A stretch of DNA of 64,000 nt from positions 619,406-683,405 of the forward strand of contig JAAKBF010000378.1 in assembly GCA_012656075.1 (NCBI GenBank). The letters run 5' to 3'. Of this stretch, positions 21,787-31,930 are shown piece after piece. The stretch comes from Phytophthora hibernalis. Lineage: Eukaryota > Oomycota > Peronosporomycetes > Peronosporales > Peronosporaceae. The position numbers and the translations under genes are program-made. Numbering within the stretch: position 1 is the stretch's first letter; the number at the start of each line of letters is the position of its first letter. Below the pieces are notes generated by a model. It worked only from the letters and a program-made list of their open reading frames with translations. It was not told the origin of the DNA and did not search any database.

Positions 21787-23785
21787 TTACATCATCAACA
21801 AGTCCGCTTCCTCGACCTCCGCGTTGGCATCAGCCAACCGAGCACTTCGACGCAGGGAGTCCCACTTTCGCGCGCTCCGCCCTTACAAAAGCGGCCACCA
21901 GGTTCGCATATTCGGTCAATAGGGCGGTCCTCGTAAGCCAGAACGTATCATAGTTGGCTGTCAACGCCAAGTACTCGACGGAACGGTCAACCGTTCTCTT
22001 CGACACCTGTTCCAACAAAGGAGACGTCACTCCCGTAATAACCGTGTCACCGTTCCCGACCATCACCCGTTCCGTGAAACTGAACGGGGTAAGTCCGATT
22101 CTTCCAGGGGACCATCCCCGACTTCTTCGGTTTCATCAATCTCGGCGGGCGCCTCGTCGGCATAGGGCCTGGTCCAGTGGCCGTGGTACTTTTTAATCGG
22201 TTGACGTTGATCGGCACCACTTTGGCCGGGTGCGACGCGATGTCAATACGGCACGTGTTCTTTCCGACTTTGGTCACCACACGGTAAGGACCGTGCCAGG
22301 AAAACGCGAGTTTCTTCGTTCGCACCTCGTCACGCTTCGCCCAGAACGGCTAGTACACCCAGATCTGGTCTCCCTCTGCGTACTGGACGGTCACTTGTCC
22401 TTGTATCCGGCGCTCATGTTGATCCTGGGTCTTCAGTAGTTGGCGCTCGACTAGGTGCCTGGAGTCCTCCAACGATCGGGATAGCTGACGACGGTAGCGG
22501 GCCACTTCGTTACTCCGCCATTTCTTACCGAGATTCAGAAACGCGACGTCGAGAGGTAAGACCGGGTCTCGCCCGTACAGGGAGAAGAACGGAGAATCCC
22601 CAAGCGCTTCGTGTACGCCGTTTGGTAGCCAAATACAACACGCGGTAAATATACATCCCAGTCCGTCTGGGCTTCTTCCACGAGCATCTTCAGCATTTTT
22701 ATAAGTGTGTCGTTGAACCGTTCAACCACCCTGCGTCTGGGGATGGTACGCCGAACCATACGGTTTTTATTCCGAGCGTCTGATAAAAGGACTTCGCCAC
22801 TTCAGACGTGAAATTAGAACCGTTTTCACTGAGTAGATAGTCGGGCACCCCGTGACGGGACACCACTCCGTTCACCATGACTTCCACGAAGGTCACGGAG
22901 TCGAGGCAGAGTGCTGCGAAAGCTTCGGCCCATCTCGTAAAGTAATAAACGAAGACCAGGATATACTTGTTACCGCGTTGAGTCTCAGGCAACGGCCCGA
23001 TAGCGTCCACAACCAACAGTGAGAAAGGACCGGTCAGATCGATAACCGGCATCCGTTGCATCTGGCCAGCGTTCCAGCGACGGTGACCTTTACCGCTCCC
23101 ACACTAATCGCATTCGCGGACGTGCTCCGCTACGTCCTTTCACCAGCCCGGTCAACAAGCGTGTCGATAGACTTTCTCCAGTGTCTTCTTAAGTCCCAGG
23201 TGAGACGACAAGAGGTCTGCATGACAAAAATGCAGCACAGTGGGCACGTACGAAAAGGGTATCACAGTACAGTCAACGTCCAAGCGGGGCCCACGCGGGC
23301 TGGTAGATTAACGCTTCGCATCAGGATTCCGTTCTTTTCTACGAATTTAGGAGCCATTTTCACTATACGGGCCCGGAGGTACGGATCCAAAGGCATCGCG
23401 TGGTCTGCGATGAAAGCCTCCAGAGCCACGATCCACGAGACGGCCCGCCACTCCGCCGTAAATTGATCTGGGTCCAGGGCAAACAAGTCCATGGACAAGG
23501 AACTAGTTCCGGTCCCTGCCGTTCGACACCAGTCATGGGGACGGTCTCCAGCCTTCCGTCCTCGGGATCCTCCTTCTTTTCTTCCGCGCCAAGTATATCG
23601 TCATCTAGGCCGCTCAGACAGCCGTCAGCGAGCCCAGGCTCACCGACGAAGTCGGAAGCCTCACCCTCAGCTCCTTCGGCCGGATTCAACAGGTCCTCCA
23701 GGGTCAGGGCGTGTACGCCGTCCATAGGTTGGCGGGAGAGCTCGTCGACATGGCCCATTGAGGTCCCCGGTTTGTGATGCATGGA
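21787..23785 (-). pseudogene. RNase H tail, integrase and C-terminus of Ty3-B
   Basis: In order on the minus strand: HHKPGTSMGHVDELSRQP and LTLEDLLNP, then in another frame a segment with AVSWIVALEAFIADHAMP, the core with LLVVDAIGPLPE (Asp), LLSENGSNFTSEV (the second catalytic Asp is Glu here: SEN instead of SDN) and GWLNGSTTHL where the Glu frame is lost. Then come DWDVYLPRVVFGYQTAY, the GPY/F module KLAFSWHGPYRVVTKVG, and VEYLALTANYDTFWL. It ends EEADLLMM-stop at 21787. Several frame breaks and the Asp-to-Glu change mark it as dead. It is orthologous in layout to 10489-12496. Confidence 0.8.
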
Positions 23786-23789
23786 AAGC

Positions 23790-24225
23790 AGCCACTTTGC
23801 GAGTTATACCGGTTGGTTCGACGGCGACAATGCTAAATCAAGCTATTCACAACGAGTACCTCGGCAGTACTGGCGGCGATGCTGCTCGCCTCGGTTCTCG
23901 TCTCGGAGCTGGCGCTCACGGTGCTAGCGGCAACGGTGCTCGCCACGGTGCTGGTGGCCACGGTGCTTGCCTCGGTGCTGGCGCTCACGGTACTAGCGCC
24001 CTCGATGCTCCTGTAGGAGGTTTTAGCTGCGGCGACACCGCGATTGAGTTGAGCATGGACTTTTGCGCTTTGTTTACCTCTTCGCACGGCATTCGAGCTC
24101 ATCTTGGCCTTGGACGCTTTTCTGGTAGCGATTAGCACGTGAACCTCTTCTTCCCGCATGCTTTGCCCCGCGTGGCTGATTTCTTCTTCTCCGCCACCTT
24201 CTTCGCGTTCGCTTCCTCCGCCATC
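23790..24225 (-). pseudogene. Probable gag N-terminus of Ty3-A with Ala/Ser/Thr repeats
   Basis: From the ATG at 24225 the frame reads MAEEANAKKVAEKKKSATRG, then after frame changes KVHAQLNRGVAAAKTS and a repetitive tail of the form ASTVSASTEASTVATSTVAS. Basic Lys/Ala-rich starts followed by HAQLNR and a Ser/Thr/Ala tail resemble the N-termini of gag in this oomycete chromovirus group. The repeat is visible in DNA at 23880-24010 as degenerate 15-18 bp units rich in GGTGCT and CACGGT. Position, strand and style suggest that Ty3-B separated it from the gag core at 19961. This is inference. Confidence 0.45.
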
Positions 24226-24980
24226 GCTATAACACCGTTTGTTCAGTGGCGAATGAAAACCTCCTAAAACAGATATTACACCTGGTATATCGGATTGCTA
24301 AACCGGAAACTTGCGTGAACAGATTTCCGTTATAGGAGTACATAAACACGGATACCAGCTGTTGGCGTCCCGGCATTCCTCTATGCCGGAAACCCTCTGT
24401 GTGAACCACCCCCAGTAGCAAGCAAATCGGACTGACATGTATATGGAGTTAGGCGGTTCAACACGTATATTATTGTGTGCGCTCTTGACTGACTTGGTTG
24501 AACCACAAGTATATGTGTATCGCCACGAGTCATATCAATCCAGGTCTGGTTTGAGCACATTCATTTTCCTTTCCCAAATAAATACCTTCAATCGCACCAC
24601 TCACGAGCAGTAGCAATGATTACTTACTGTTAGTTAGTGTGTAGTAAAATTTACAAACATCTATGCGGAGTACACTAATTGATAAACAATCAATACTTAC
24701 GAACCTTGGTAAATCTATCCTGCAGTCGTTGAAGGCGTGGAGTTGACACTGGCAAAAAGAATAGCAACAATGGAGCTGCTCATAGTGTTGCACTGCACAC
24801 TGAACTAACTCAAATTTCTGCGTGTGAGATCGAGGGCGATATTTTGGGCCCTAGTCGCAGTCATCTACATGTAGTGAAGTTTTAGAATCAAGCTCAAATG
24901 GAAGCTGTAGAATGCGAGCATCGAGAGGTGTGCCAAGCAAAAAGCAAATGCAAAACGATTCCGTCAAGGCAGTACTTAAC
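24226..24980. other. Non-coding stretch, Ty3-A leader or LTR region
   Basis: No coding frame is convincing. If 24225 is the gag start of Ty3-A, this stretch should hold its leader and 5' LTR. It contains the hairpin motif described separately at 24371-24412. The rest, 24430-24980, is AT-rich without a recognisable repeat end. Confidence 0.35.
24371..24412 (-). repeat. Hairpin-bearing dispersed repeat, copy 1
   Basis: CGGCATTCCTCTATGCCG forms a 6-bp stem with a 6-nt loop and is followed on the plus strand by GAAACCCTCTGTGTGAACC. The same arrangement occurs in the same orientation at 31858-31901. It may derive from the leader or LTR of a Ty3-A-type element. Confidence 0.6.
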
Positions 24981-25006
24981 ATAAGAAAACTACGAAACCG
25001 ATTTCA

Positions 25007-25200
25007 ATGATGGACGGGATGCGCTCGATGTGGCCCGCATCTCCGACTGTTTTGCTGTGTGGTGTATTCACCAACACGGCCGCGTCGGATTTCTCTATTC
25101 TGAAGTGGAAAGTGGACGACCGTCGCACAGCGTTGACCTCTTTACCACTGGAGGGTATTTCGAGGCTAAACAGTTCGATCAGCTCAATAAACTCTAGGTA
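25007..25200 (+). pseudogene. Possible hAT transposase C-terminal remnant
   Basis: The frame contains NTAASDFSILKWKVDDRRTA, then LTSLPLEGISRLNSS. This resembles the dimerisation end of oomycete hAT transposases (pattern ASE-DFSILK-EKD-YR-ALTD-SLEGIL). Only about 50 residues are recognisable and the catalytic part is absent. The assignment is from pattern memory and could be wrong. It lies just upstream of the Ty3-D LTR. Confidence 0.35.
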
Positions 25201-25629
25201 AATCAGTCGGGATAGCTTTAAAGTGGCGTATTGCCTGAAAAGAGATACCGACAATGCCGAAAAAAAGCGTATAACACACATTCCGGCATTTGACCATATT
25301 AAAAAGGTCTGCACCAACCGCTTCCGTCCATCGTGCCGTCCACGCTACAGTGAATTATTAATACTGTAAAACCTGTGGTAATGTCCCATCGTGTACTACG
25401 TTAGTGCTCCACTGCTTGGATGGGGTACTATTTTAGGTGGGTACAATTGAAGGCATGGGGCACTATGAACACGAACGACAAGTCAAGGTGAGGTGTATTG
25501 AGTTAGGACGAGCGTTTGAGCTCGATCAGATATCATTCACAGTAATTGCGTCGGTAAAGTCGTCCTCAGAGTCGCAACACCATCCTTCTCCGCTAGCTTC
25601 TTCGGAAGCTTAAGCTACGCTGTCGATGG

Positions 25630-26209
25630 TGTCACGAGTGAGAATGACGGTCACCGGCTTGGACACGGACCCGATCGTCGCGAGGATGGGTCGACGATGG
25701 CGCAGATTGAAGAAGCCGAGCGAAGGGGCAGTCATCACGCCCGGTCTCCGGCGAGCTCCAACCGAGTTCGGTACCATTGGTAGAAAAGGTCGCTGTGGGA
25801 CCAGGGGGTTGCACTCAGTGGCTTCGCCGCCCGCCCGGCCCCACTACCGCTCACGCCACGACCGCGGCCAGTTGCGTGCCTTCTACGGCCGGACGGGTGA
25901 CACGACTCGGCGCACTGGGTCGGCCTGGGACTACAGAAGACCAAGGACAAGGACAAGGACAAGCAGGGGTGTACATCTTTCTACGTGAGATGCGCTGGCG
26001 GTCGGCCGAGGTGTGGACGCTGCGGAGGTCGCCCTGGAGCCGACGTGCGGGTAAGAATAGAAATGCAGTCGTGAATTTACCCGGAAGCAAGCATAGCAAG
26101 CAGTATTCTTACATTTATTGCTGTGTTACGCGCCTTGTCTACAGCTCTGTGCTAGCTCTCATTTCTACACTGCACGGTCGAACCGTCTCTTTCCGGGCGA
26201 CTCGCGACA
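25630..26209 (+). repeat. 5' LTR of Ty3-D (580 bp)
   Basis: It starts TGTCACGAGT and ends ACTCGCGACA, the same terminal inverted repeats as the Ty3-X LTR, and aligns with that LTR along its whole length with small indels and many substitutions. It holds a GGACAA triplication near 25940. The two LTRs differ clearly, so they belong to separate, old insertions. Confidence 0.85.
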
Positions 26210-26729
26210 CGTGGTGGAGAAGCAGGGTACGGTTTACCTGCAGTGAAGTGAGTCAGGGCTGGAGAGATTCGGTCAAGAAGCACGGTGTCAAAGAACGGTG
26301 TGGTGAAGAGACACACGGAACGGTTGCAGAGCAAGAAGGAAGATCAACACGAACGGTGTGCAGAAGGGACACGCGGAACGGTTGTAGATCAAGAGGAACA
26401 GTCGAGAAGTACGGTCGATAGGAATGGAGTGCAGAAGGCAAGCAAGGAACGGTTGTTGAGGTAGAAGAACGGTCGAGATATTCGGTCTCGGGAGTGACCT
26501 GCCGTCACAGACACGACCTACTACTGGGTCGAAGGTAAAATCCAAACTGTATTGAAATCTTCTGTCCTTCTTTCCAGGCACTCCAGTCCTACAGCTCCTC
26601 ATGACCATCCGTTTGGGGTATCCGTAACCGGGTACGCTCTGCGGTTCCAATGTACCCCGAGGTACGATTCTGATCTTCAGCTCCTGATCTTCAACCAGTG
26701 CACACGTACACGTACACACTTGCCTTCGT

Positions 26730-28520
26730 GTGGAGCTGTCTGCGGGTATGCTGGTAGCAAATCGCCGCAGATCTGGGAGGGACCCGGAGGAAGGCGACGC
26801 TGAAGATGGGGAGCGTCGAACGGACGACGAGCGCAATGAGCAGTCGTCGGATGAGGAGGAAGTTGAGGACCAAGAGGGCGAGGAACCGTCGGCCTCGCCT
26901 CGCAGTCGCCCAGAACAGTCGTCCGTCAAACGGGAGCTGATGGCGGATGAGGCGGAAGAGACGAAGGAATCCAGTGATCCTGTGAAGGACGAGCCGGCAG
27001 TGAAGGAAGAAGCGCGAGGTGACGAAGGGGCGTCCGGACTGCGAGAGACGGATCACGAAGGCGACCGGTACGACGATGACGAGTACAACGAATACAGCGA
27101 CGAATACGAGTCCGACTCCGACGAGGTGCCGGAGATTGAAGACGCGGTCCGTACCCGAAGCCCGAGCGGGTTCATCCCACGGTATACCGGCCCTGAAGCC
27201 CGTCGTACAGACCGTCCGGCCTTCGGCTGCAGCTGGAGTCCTCAGCTCGGTAACCGGGGTAAGGCCTCCCGTGCAGATGACGACCAGGAAACCGTGAAAA
27301 ACCAAGGATGAAAGTGACGCCGTCCTCTCGAACGACCGGTACCCTGGCAAGAAGAGCAGACCCCGAGATGTCTCGAGCAAGTCTAGGACGATGCGTCCCG
27401 CCGTCTACGGCCCCGCGTGTCTCCAGGCGGTTGGCTAACCAAACCTCGCCGACCGCTCGGGGACGAGATCCAGCCTCGCGAACGAGATAACGAACCGCGC
27501 CCAACCGTCCGAACCCCGTGCCAACCGCGTATGGGTTATCGACGCTGGTGTCCAACACGATGAAAGTGCTGCCTACGTTCTACTCGGACACGGCCACCGT
27601 GGAAAAGGCCAGTGATTTCTGGAAGATGTTCGATGAGCATACTGAGGATCTGCCCGTCAAGTCTCGACTACTGGTGTTCCGGCAGAAGATCAAGGGTCGA
27701 GACGCCGAGAGGTGGTGGGGTAATTCGAGCATCAAACGTTCCAGACGCCGAAGCTCCGGTTCCATAACCAATTCTTAAGCCGGACGGCTGATGAGCTCTG
27801 GGAACGGTTGGTGACTACCATGCGAGAACGCGGCGAGTCGGTCGAAGAATGGGGAGACCGTGTGTCGGTGCTGTGCGAGAGCCTTAACTACCCGAATCCG
27901 CAGATGCGCTACCAACTATTTCGCCGGGGTCTCCGGAATAAGCGAATGTTGGCCACTCTGGATTTGAGCACCGCCTCGGACATCCCGGAAGCCCGCGAGT
28001 GGTTGATGTTCAAGGACCTGTTGAAGAAGACGACGAGTTTTCGGACAGTGCCCTCTCTCGAAGAAGAAACGAGCGCCGGTGGCTGCCTCGGTGGAAGCCC
28101 TGACAGAGAAGGTCGAGGCGTTCCTGGACCAACAACCACAGTGGCAGAACCAACAGTACGCGGACCAGTACCAGGCCCCTCGGTCGCCCCGGAACCGTTC
28201 CCCAGTCGCCGCCGTGACTACGAGCGCGCCTCTCGGACGGAGGTGGTCGACCCCGAGGAATCTTAATGGCTGATGACAGCCGTACTCAAGACGGTGTTCT
28301 AGTTTGCGGACGTTGTAACTATCGTGGTCACGGTCGCGCCACTTGTCGACGGCAGTCGATGGAATGTCACAACTGTGGAGCCCCGGTCACGTACGAATGG
28401 AATGCGAAGCTGCTACGCGGGGCGAGGAACGCTCCCGTTTTGGGAATGGGAACCGTCCATCGCCAACCAAGTGTCGCCTCCGCGATGAAACCGGTCACTA
28501 AGTGGCGGATTGTCCTTTGA
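26730..28520 (+). pseudogene. Gag of Ty3-D
   Basis: The N-terminal frame (26730-27311) is very acidic (EEEVEDQEGEE, DDDEYNEYSDEYESDSDE) and holds RSPSGFIPRYTGPEARR. The capsid part follows in other frames at 27518-28070: STLVSNTMKVLPTFYSD, VFRQKIKGRDAERWWGNS, EWGDRVSVLCESLNYPN, LFRRGLRNKRMLATLD and ASDIPEAREWLMFKD. A nucleocapsid frame at 28266 has CGRCNYRGHGRATC, matching the pre-knuckle in Ty3-X, but the first C-x2-C-x4-H-x4-C knuckle is broken (CHNCGAPVTYEW). It therefore retains the gag order while being frameshifted and partly without RNA-binding ligands. Confidence 0.8.
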
Positions 28521-29392
28521 AGGCAGCCGGGAAGGAAGGACCTCGACTCCTGAATTTTGGCAAGATTGGTTTCGTTACACGTTGGAAAGTTCCGAGGAAG
28601 CTAAACGAGCGAACCGTTACTTCCGAAAGACGGGTGAGGTTCTCGTGGTGGCCAAGGTGGAAGACGAACCGGTCCGTTATTCGGTCTACTACCTCAACGA
28701 GTTGTACGACGAGGATGACCTGTCGGACGGAGATCCCGCTTACTCTCAGCCGAAGAAGCCGTCCGTAATGGAAGTACACACTACTGGTTACCGTCGAAGC
28801 CGTGAAGAGCCCTGATGACGTCTTAATGGAGGAAATCCGGAATCTGAAGATCGTCAGTCCAGTGATGGTCCGCAAGATCGCTCGGACAGCCGTCTACCGA
28901 TTGTTGAAGGAAGAACTGGAGCAAGCGCAGACTGGGGTACAAGACGGGCCTGATCCGTCCTTTGGGTCTCTGTCGTTAGCGGGCGCGGCTCCTGCAGTGG
29001 ATTTCATAAGATTACAGTAGCACGCCAACCGGATCTATGCGGAACTTGGCCTGACGGGGATCTTCTGGGTCCAGGTGGTTGACTACGTAAAGAGCTACTA
29101 TGACAAGGAGAACGGATCTGGAGGACGCTGTGTAACCGTCCCGGTCGTCGAAAATCGTCTAGCGCTAAGAGACGGATGCGCCGCCTAAAGGCCCGCCGCC
29201 CTTTGTGTTTCGCCTGTTTCGTTCACTACGGGAAAGCAGCGGAAGAACTGGGTGCCCTATCGCCGTTCTGTCGGTTAAGGCTAAAGCTAACGTCCCGGAT
29301 CGACGAAGTAAACCTGGACTCACCAAGACGGTCACGGTGAATTTACTTAACGGCTTCGAACCCAGACTGATGAAGGAACAGCTTTACCCGGG
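28521..29392 (+). pseudogene. Gag-protease linker of Ty3-D
   Basis: Frames at 28510-28815 and 28802-29020 give PEFWQDWFRYTLESSEEA, VYYLNELYDEDDLSDGD and MEEIRNLKIVSPVMVRKIAR, then a TAG at 29018. Reading continues RIYAELGLTGIFWVQVVDYV to about 29180. No enzyme motif is present. It corresponds in position to the acidic linker of Ty3-X but is shorter and less acidic. Confidence 0.55.
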
Positions 29393-30240
29393 GTGGTGAA
29401 AGGAGGGCGACAGGTCGTGTGCTCGGTCGGCAACTACGAAGCCTTGTCGGGTGGTTACATCGACTGTCTGCCTTCCCAACTGCTGGCGGACACGTGCGCA
29501 ACGTTGAGCCTCGTGGACAAATTGGTGATGAAGCGCCTTGGTCGCGCCTCCGAACCTCTGGAACCGTACGAGGGACGAGTAAACAGCTCCTCCGGTCACC
29601 CGGTCCGGATCCGGGGATGGACCACTCTTCCCATCCGTCTAGGCTCCTTGGATATCGATCTCCGAGTGCTGGTGGCTCGCAATCTTCATGTGGACGTGCA
29701 ATCCTGGGCGTTGACGCTCTCGGGGCCTTCGTGGCCGTGATCGACGTGGCGGAACGAAATATGACGCTGAAGGGTACCCTCCCTTCGAAGTGCTCTCTTC
29801 CCTGCGAAGTGCTCTCTTTGGGAGTAACGGTAGTACACGAGACCTACATGACGTCGATGGCTACTTCCGTATGATTGCCTCCGCACGGTCAAGCGCTCGT
29901 GGCAACGGAAGTCAATGGGGACATCGAAGATCAAGCGACCGTGTTCGTCGAAAGATCCGTGGTGTTGCCTCCCGCCTTGGGGGTAGCCCGGTCTTTGCTT
30001 ACGGTGCGACGATGGAAGGTCCTCGTGGAAATTTGTAACGCGACCACTGAGGAAGTATGGGCTAAGAGGAGACTGGTGGTCGCCTCGACCTCTGTAGTCC
30101 CGGATTCGGCGTTCGAGTTCAAGAAACCGGATCCAGAGGCGAGGATGGGGCCCCGACGGACGTCCCGACGCCAGCCGGAGCTATTTCGGTCGCTGAAGAA
30201 CAAGAAGAAATAACGACCGAGGAGCCTAAGGCCATAAAGC
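29393..30240 (+). pseudogene. Retropepsin-like protease of Ty3-D and linker to RT
   Basis: The frame reads YEALSGGYIDCLPSQLLA, then DTCATLSLVDKLVMKRLG, PVRIRGWTTLPIRLGSLDI and VLVARNLHVD. After a frame change it gives ILGVDALGAFVAVIDVAERN. This is the retropepsin layout, with the active-site D-T-G-A changed to D-T-C-A and GxDxL after the flap. The catalytic Asp stays, but the Gly-to-Cys change would probably disturb the active site. The linker to RT follows with ERSVVLPPALGVARSLLTV and EICNATTEEVWAKRRLVVAS. Confidence 0.65.
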
Positions 30241-30242
30241 CG

Positions 30243-31160
30243 ATGGTAACCCACCGACAAATGCGAGACCCTGGCTGCCGACTTCACTCAGTCCAAGCTG
30301 TCTACGGAACAGAAGGCACTGTTCCAGTCGGAGTTGACCGGTTCAATAACCTCTTCGACGAATCTTCGAAGGCGCCAGGACGGACTGACCTCCTACAGTT
30401 TGGCATCGACACGGACAGGAACGCACCTATCAAGCAGCAACCGTACCAGGTCTCGCTGGCGGAAGGAGAAGTGATGGAAGCTGAGGTCAGCAGTATCTCG
30501 AACTGGGAATCATCCGTCCGTCGGTCAGCCCTTGGGTCAGCCCGGTGTTGATGATTCGCAAACCAGACGGTGGCATTCGTTTCTGTATCGACTATCGACG
30601 GTTGAATTCGGTTACCGTGAAAGATTGCTATCCCATGCCGCTGACCGATGACATCCTGGACGTGTTGGGCGACGCGAAGTTGTTCTCGACTATGGATATC
30701 GCGGCAGGCTACTGGAACGTCCCCATGCACGCGGAGAGAGTGGCCAAAACGGCGTTTATCTGCAAGTGCGGTCTGTACGAGTGGCTAGGTATGCCCTTCG
30801 GCCTCTGTAACCCCGTTCCGGCATTTGAACGATTGGTGGAGAACGTACTAGTAGACCTGAAGTGGCGAATTTGTTTGGTCTATCTCGATGACTGCGTCAT
30901 CTTCAGCAAAGACTTCCCAACCCACTTGGTCCGTGTTCGACAGGTGATCACCCGGTTCCAACAAGCGGGGTTCAAGCTGAAGATGAAAAAGTGTCACTGG
31001 AGACGAAGCCAAGTGGCCTTCCTCGGTCATATCGTGACCCCAACGGGGATATTACTGAATCCGGAGAAGGCCAAGGCTGTGATGAATGTAGCTCACCCTC
31101 GTGGTATTCACGGTATTCGATCATTCCTCGGACTGACCAGCTGGAATCTCTGCTCCCCTG
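30243..31160 (+). pseudogene. Reverse transcriptase of Ty3-D
   Basis: A frame change near 30490 separates the fingers (SKAPGRTDLLQFGID) from the long open frame starting at 30545. Motifs seen: GGIRFCIDYRRLNSVTV, DCYPMPLTDDILDVLG, STMDIAAGYWNVP (motif A Asp intact), YEWLGMPFGLCNPVPAFE and VYLDDCVIFSKDF (motif C), then CHWRRSQVAFLGHIVTPTG and GIHGIRSFLGLTS. The catalytic Asp triad is complete. It is the best preserved RT in the window and shows what the Ty3-X copy has lost. Confidence 0.9.
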
Positions 31161-31161
31161 G

Positions 31162-31618
31162 AACGGTTATAAGTGAAGGATGCCCCGTATGAGTGGAACG
31201 ACGACTGTGAAGCCGCCTTCCGTCAAATCAAACGCGCTTTGATAAAATCGCCTATTTTGGTCTACCCGAACGCGAAGCGACGGTTCAAGTTGTATGTGGA
31301 TTCTTCCCGGTACGCCGTCGGGGCCTGCCTAATGCTGGAAGCGGACGGTCGCGACCGTGTAGTGGGCTACGCCAGCAAGCTGCTGACCGGTTCCCAGAAA
31401 ACTGGATCCACAAGACGGACGTAATTTCTGAGATCGAGTGCTGGGGAGTGGTGTGGGCTACCCGCAAGTTCCGTTGTTATCTGGGCAAACGTGAGTTTGA
31501 TCTCTACATGGACCACCAGGCGTTGACCTGAGTTTTTAGCCTGGGAAACAGAACGACGAACGCCAAGTTGACCTGGTCGGCCATGGAATTGTCGAATCTC
31601 CTGTTCAAAACTCACCAT
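31162..31618 (+). pseudogene. RNase H of Ty3-D, truncated
   Basis: The frame gives KDAPYEWNDDCEAAFRQIK, KLYVDSSRYAVGACLMLE (catalytic Asp), SEIECWGVVWATRKFRC (Glu, next frame) and LYMDHQALT (Asp, preceded by Met instead of Thr). An in-frame TGA follows at about 31531. The last recognisable codons encode MELSNLLFKTHH at 31584-31616, after which unrelated sequence begins. Confidence 0.75.
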
Positions 31619-31689
31619 GCTGCTTGGAGATGCTTCGGGAGCTCTAAGATAGAGAGCAGGACAAAGTTAGCTTGGTCTGAGAGACGTAG

Positions 31690-31930
31690 GCTCTAGGCGT
31701 GGCCATACCGCTTGAGTTTGCTTCTTCTGAAATGAAGGGTGGTGACTATGCCGATAAGATACCCCGTGGTCTGAAGCAGGGGGTATTTACATTTATTTTA
31801 TGTATGGCGTCCGCTATAGCAAATGGCATATGCCGATGGCGGACGCTGTATGAACACCTCGGTTTCGGCATTTCTATGCCGGAAACCCTCTGTGTGAACC
31901 CCCCACTACGTAGTATACACTACCGGTAAC
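31690..31930 (-). repeat. Hairpin-bearing dispersed repeat, copy 2
   Basis: CGGCATTTCTATGCCG (perfect 6-bp stem, 4-nt loop) followed by GAAACCCTCTGTGTGAACC at 31858-31901 repeats the motif at 24371-24412 in the same orientation. Just upstream a second inverted repeat, GCGTCCGC...GCGGACGC, spans about 31808-31847. The pair flanks Ty3-D at a spacing of about 7.5 kb. Confidence 0.6.

Larger units (their letters stand above)
19965..23785 (-). mobile_element. Ty3-B: integrase and antisense-ORF part of a Ty3-X family element
   Basis: On the minus strand this block starts abruptly inside the end of RNase H (HHKPGTSMGHVD at 23784), runs through integrase to a stop at 21787, and then carries the plus-strand aORF (20033-21565). 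Gag, protease, RT and both LTRs are missing. It sits between two parts of the Ty3-A gag, all on the same strand. Its 5' breakpoint falls at the same codons where Ty3-D ends. Confidence 0.7.
1880..24230 (-). mobile_element. Outer Ty3/Gypsy element (Ty3-A) with nested insertions
   Basis: Read on the minus strand the parts occur in retroelement order: gag N-terminus (24225-23790), gag core with zinc knuckles (19961-18800), protease (18791-18479), protease-RT linker and reverse transcriptase (9030-7478), RNase H-like connection (7446-6940), a second RNase H (6950-6285), integrase (6234-5330), chromodomain (5250-4986), then a convergent plus-strand frame (1886-4634). The protease is interrupted at 18473 by the LTR of Ty3-X. 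The reading resumes in the linker near 9030, with roughly 150 codons of Ty3-A missing. The gag is interrupted by Ty3-B between about 19965 and 23785. Assignment of the separated parts to one element is inference from domain order and family resemblance. No LTR was recognised at either end. Confidence 0.65.
25630..31618 (+). mobile_element. Ty3-D: 3'-truncated Gypsy element
   Basis: Order on the plus strand: LTR, primer-site candidate (26212-26229, TGGTGGAGAAGCAGGG), gag, protease, RT and RNase H. The element stops at 31618 inside the end of RNase H (FKTHH), and integrase, aORF and 3' LTR are absent. It shows the normal gag-to-pol orientation for the family and therefore serves as the reference for the rearranged Ty3-X and Ty3-B. 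Confidence 0.85.

Noticed and set aside
23786..31617. Claim that Ty3-D and Ty3-B are one element split by a single inversion
   Set aside because: The fragments overlap by the His-His codons with different bases, so a single clean inversion is not proven. It is kept as a possibility only.
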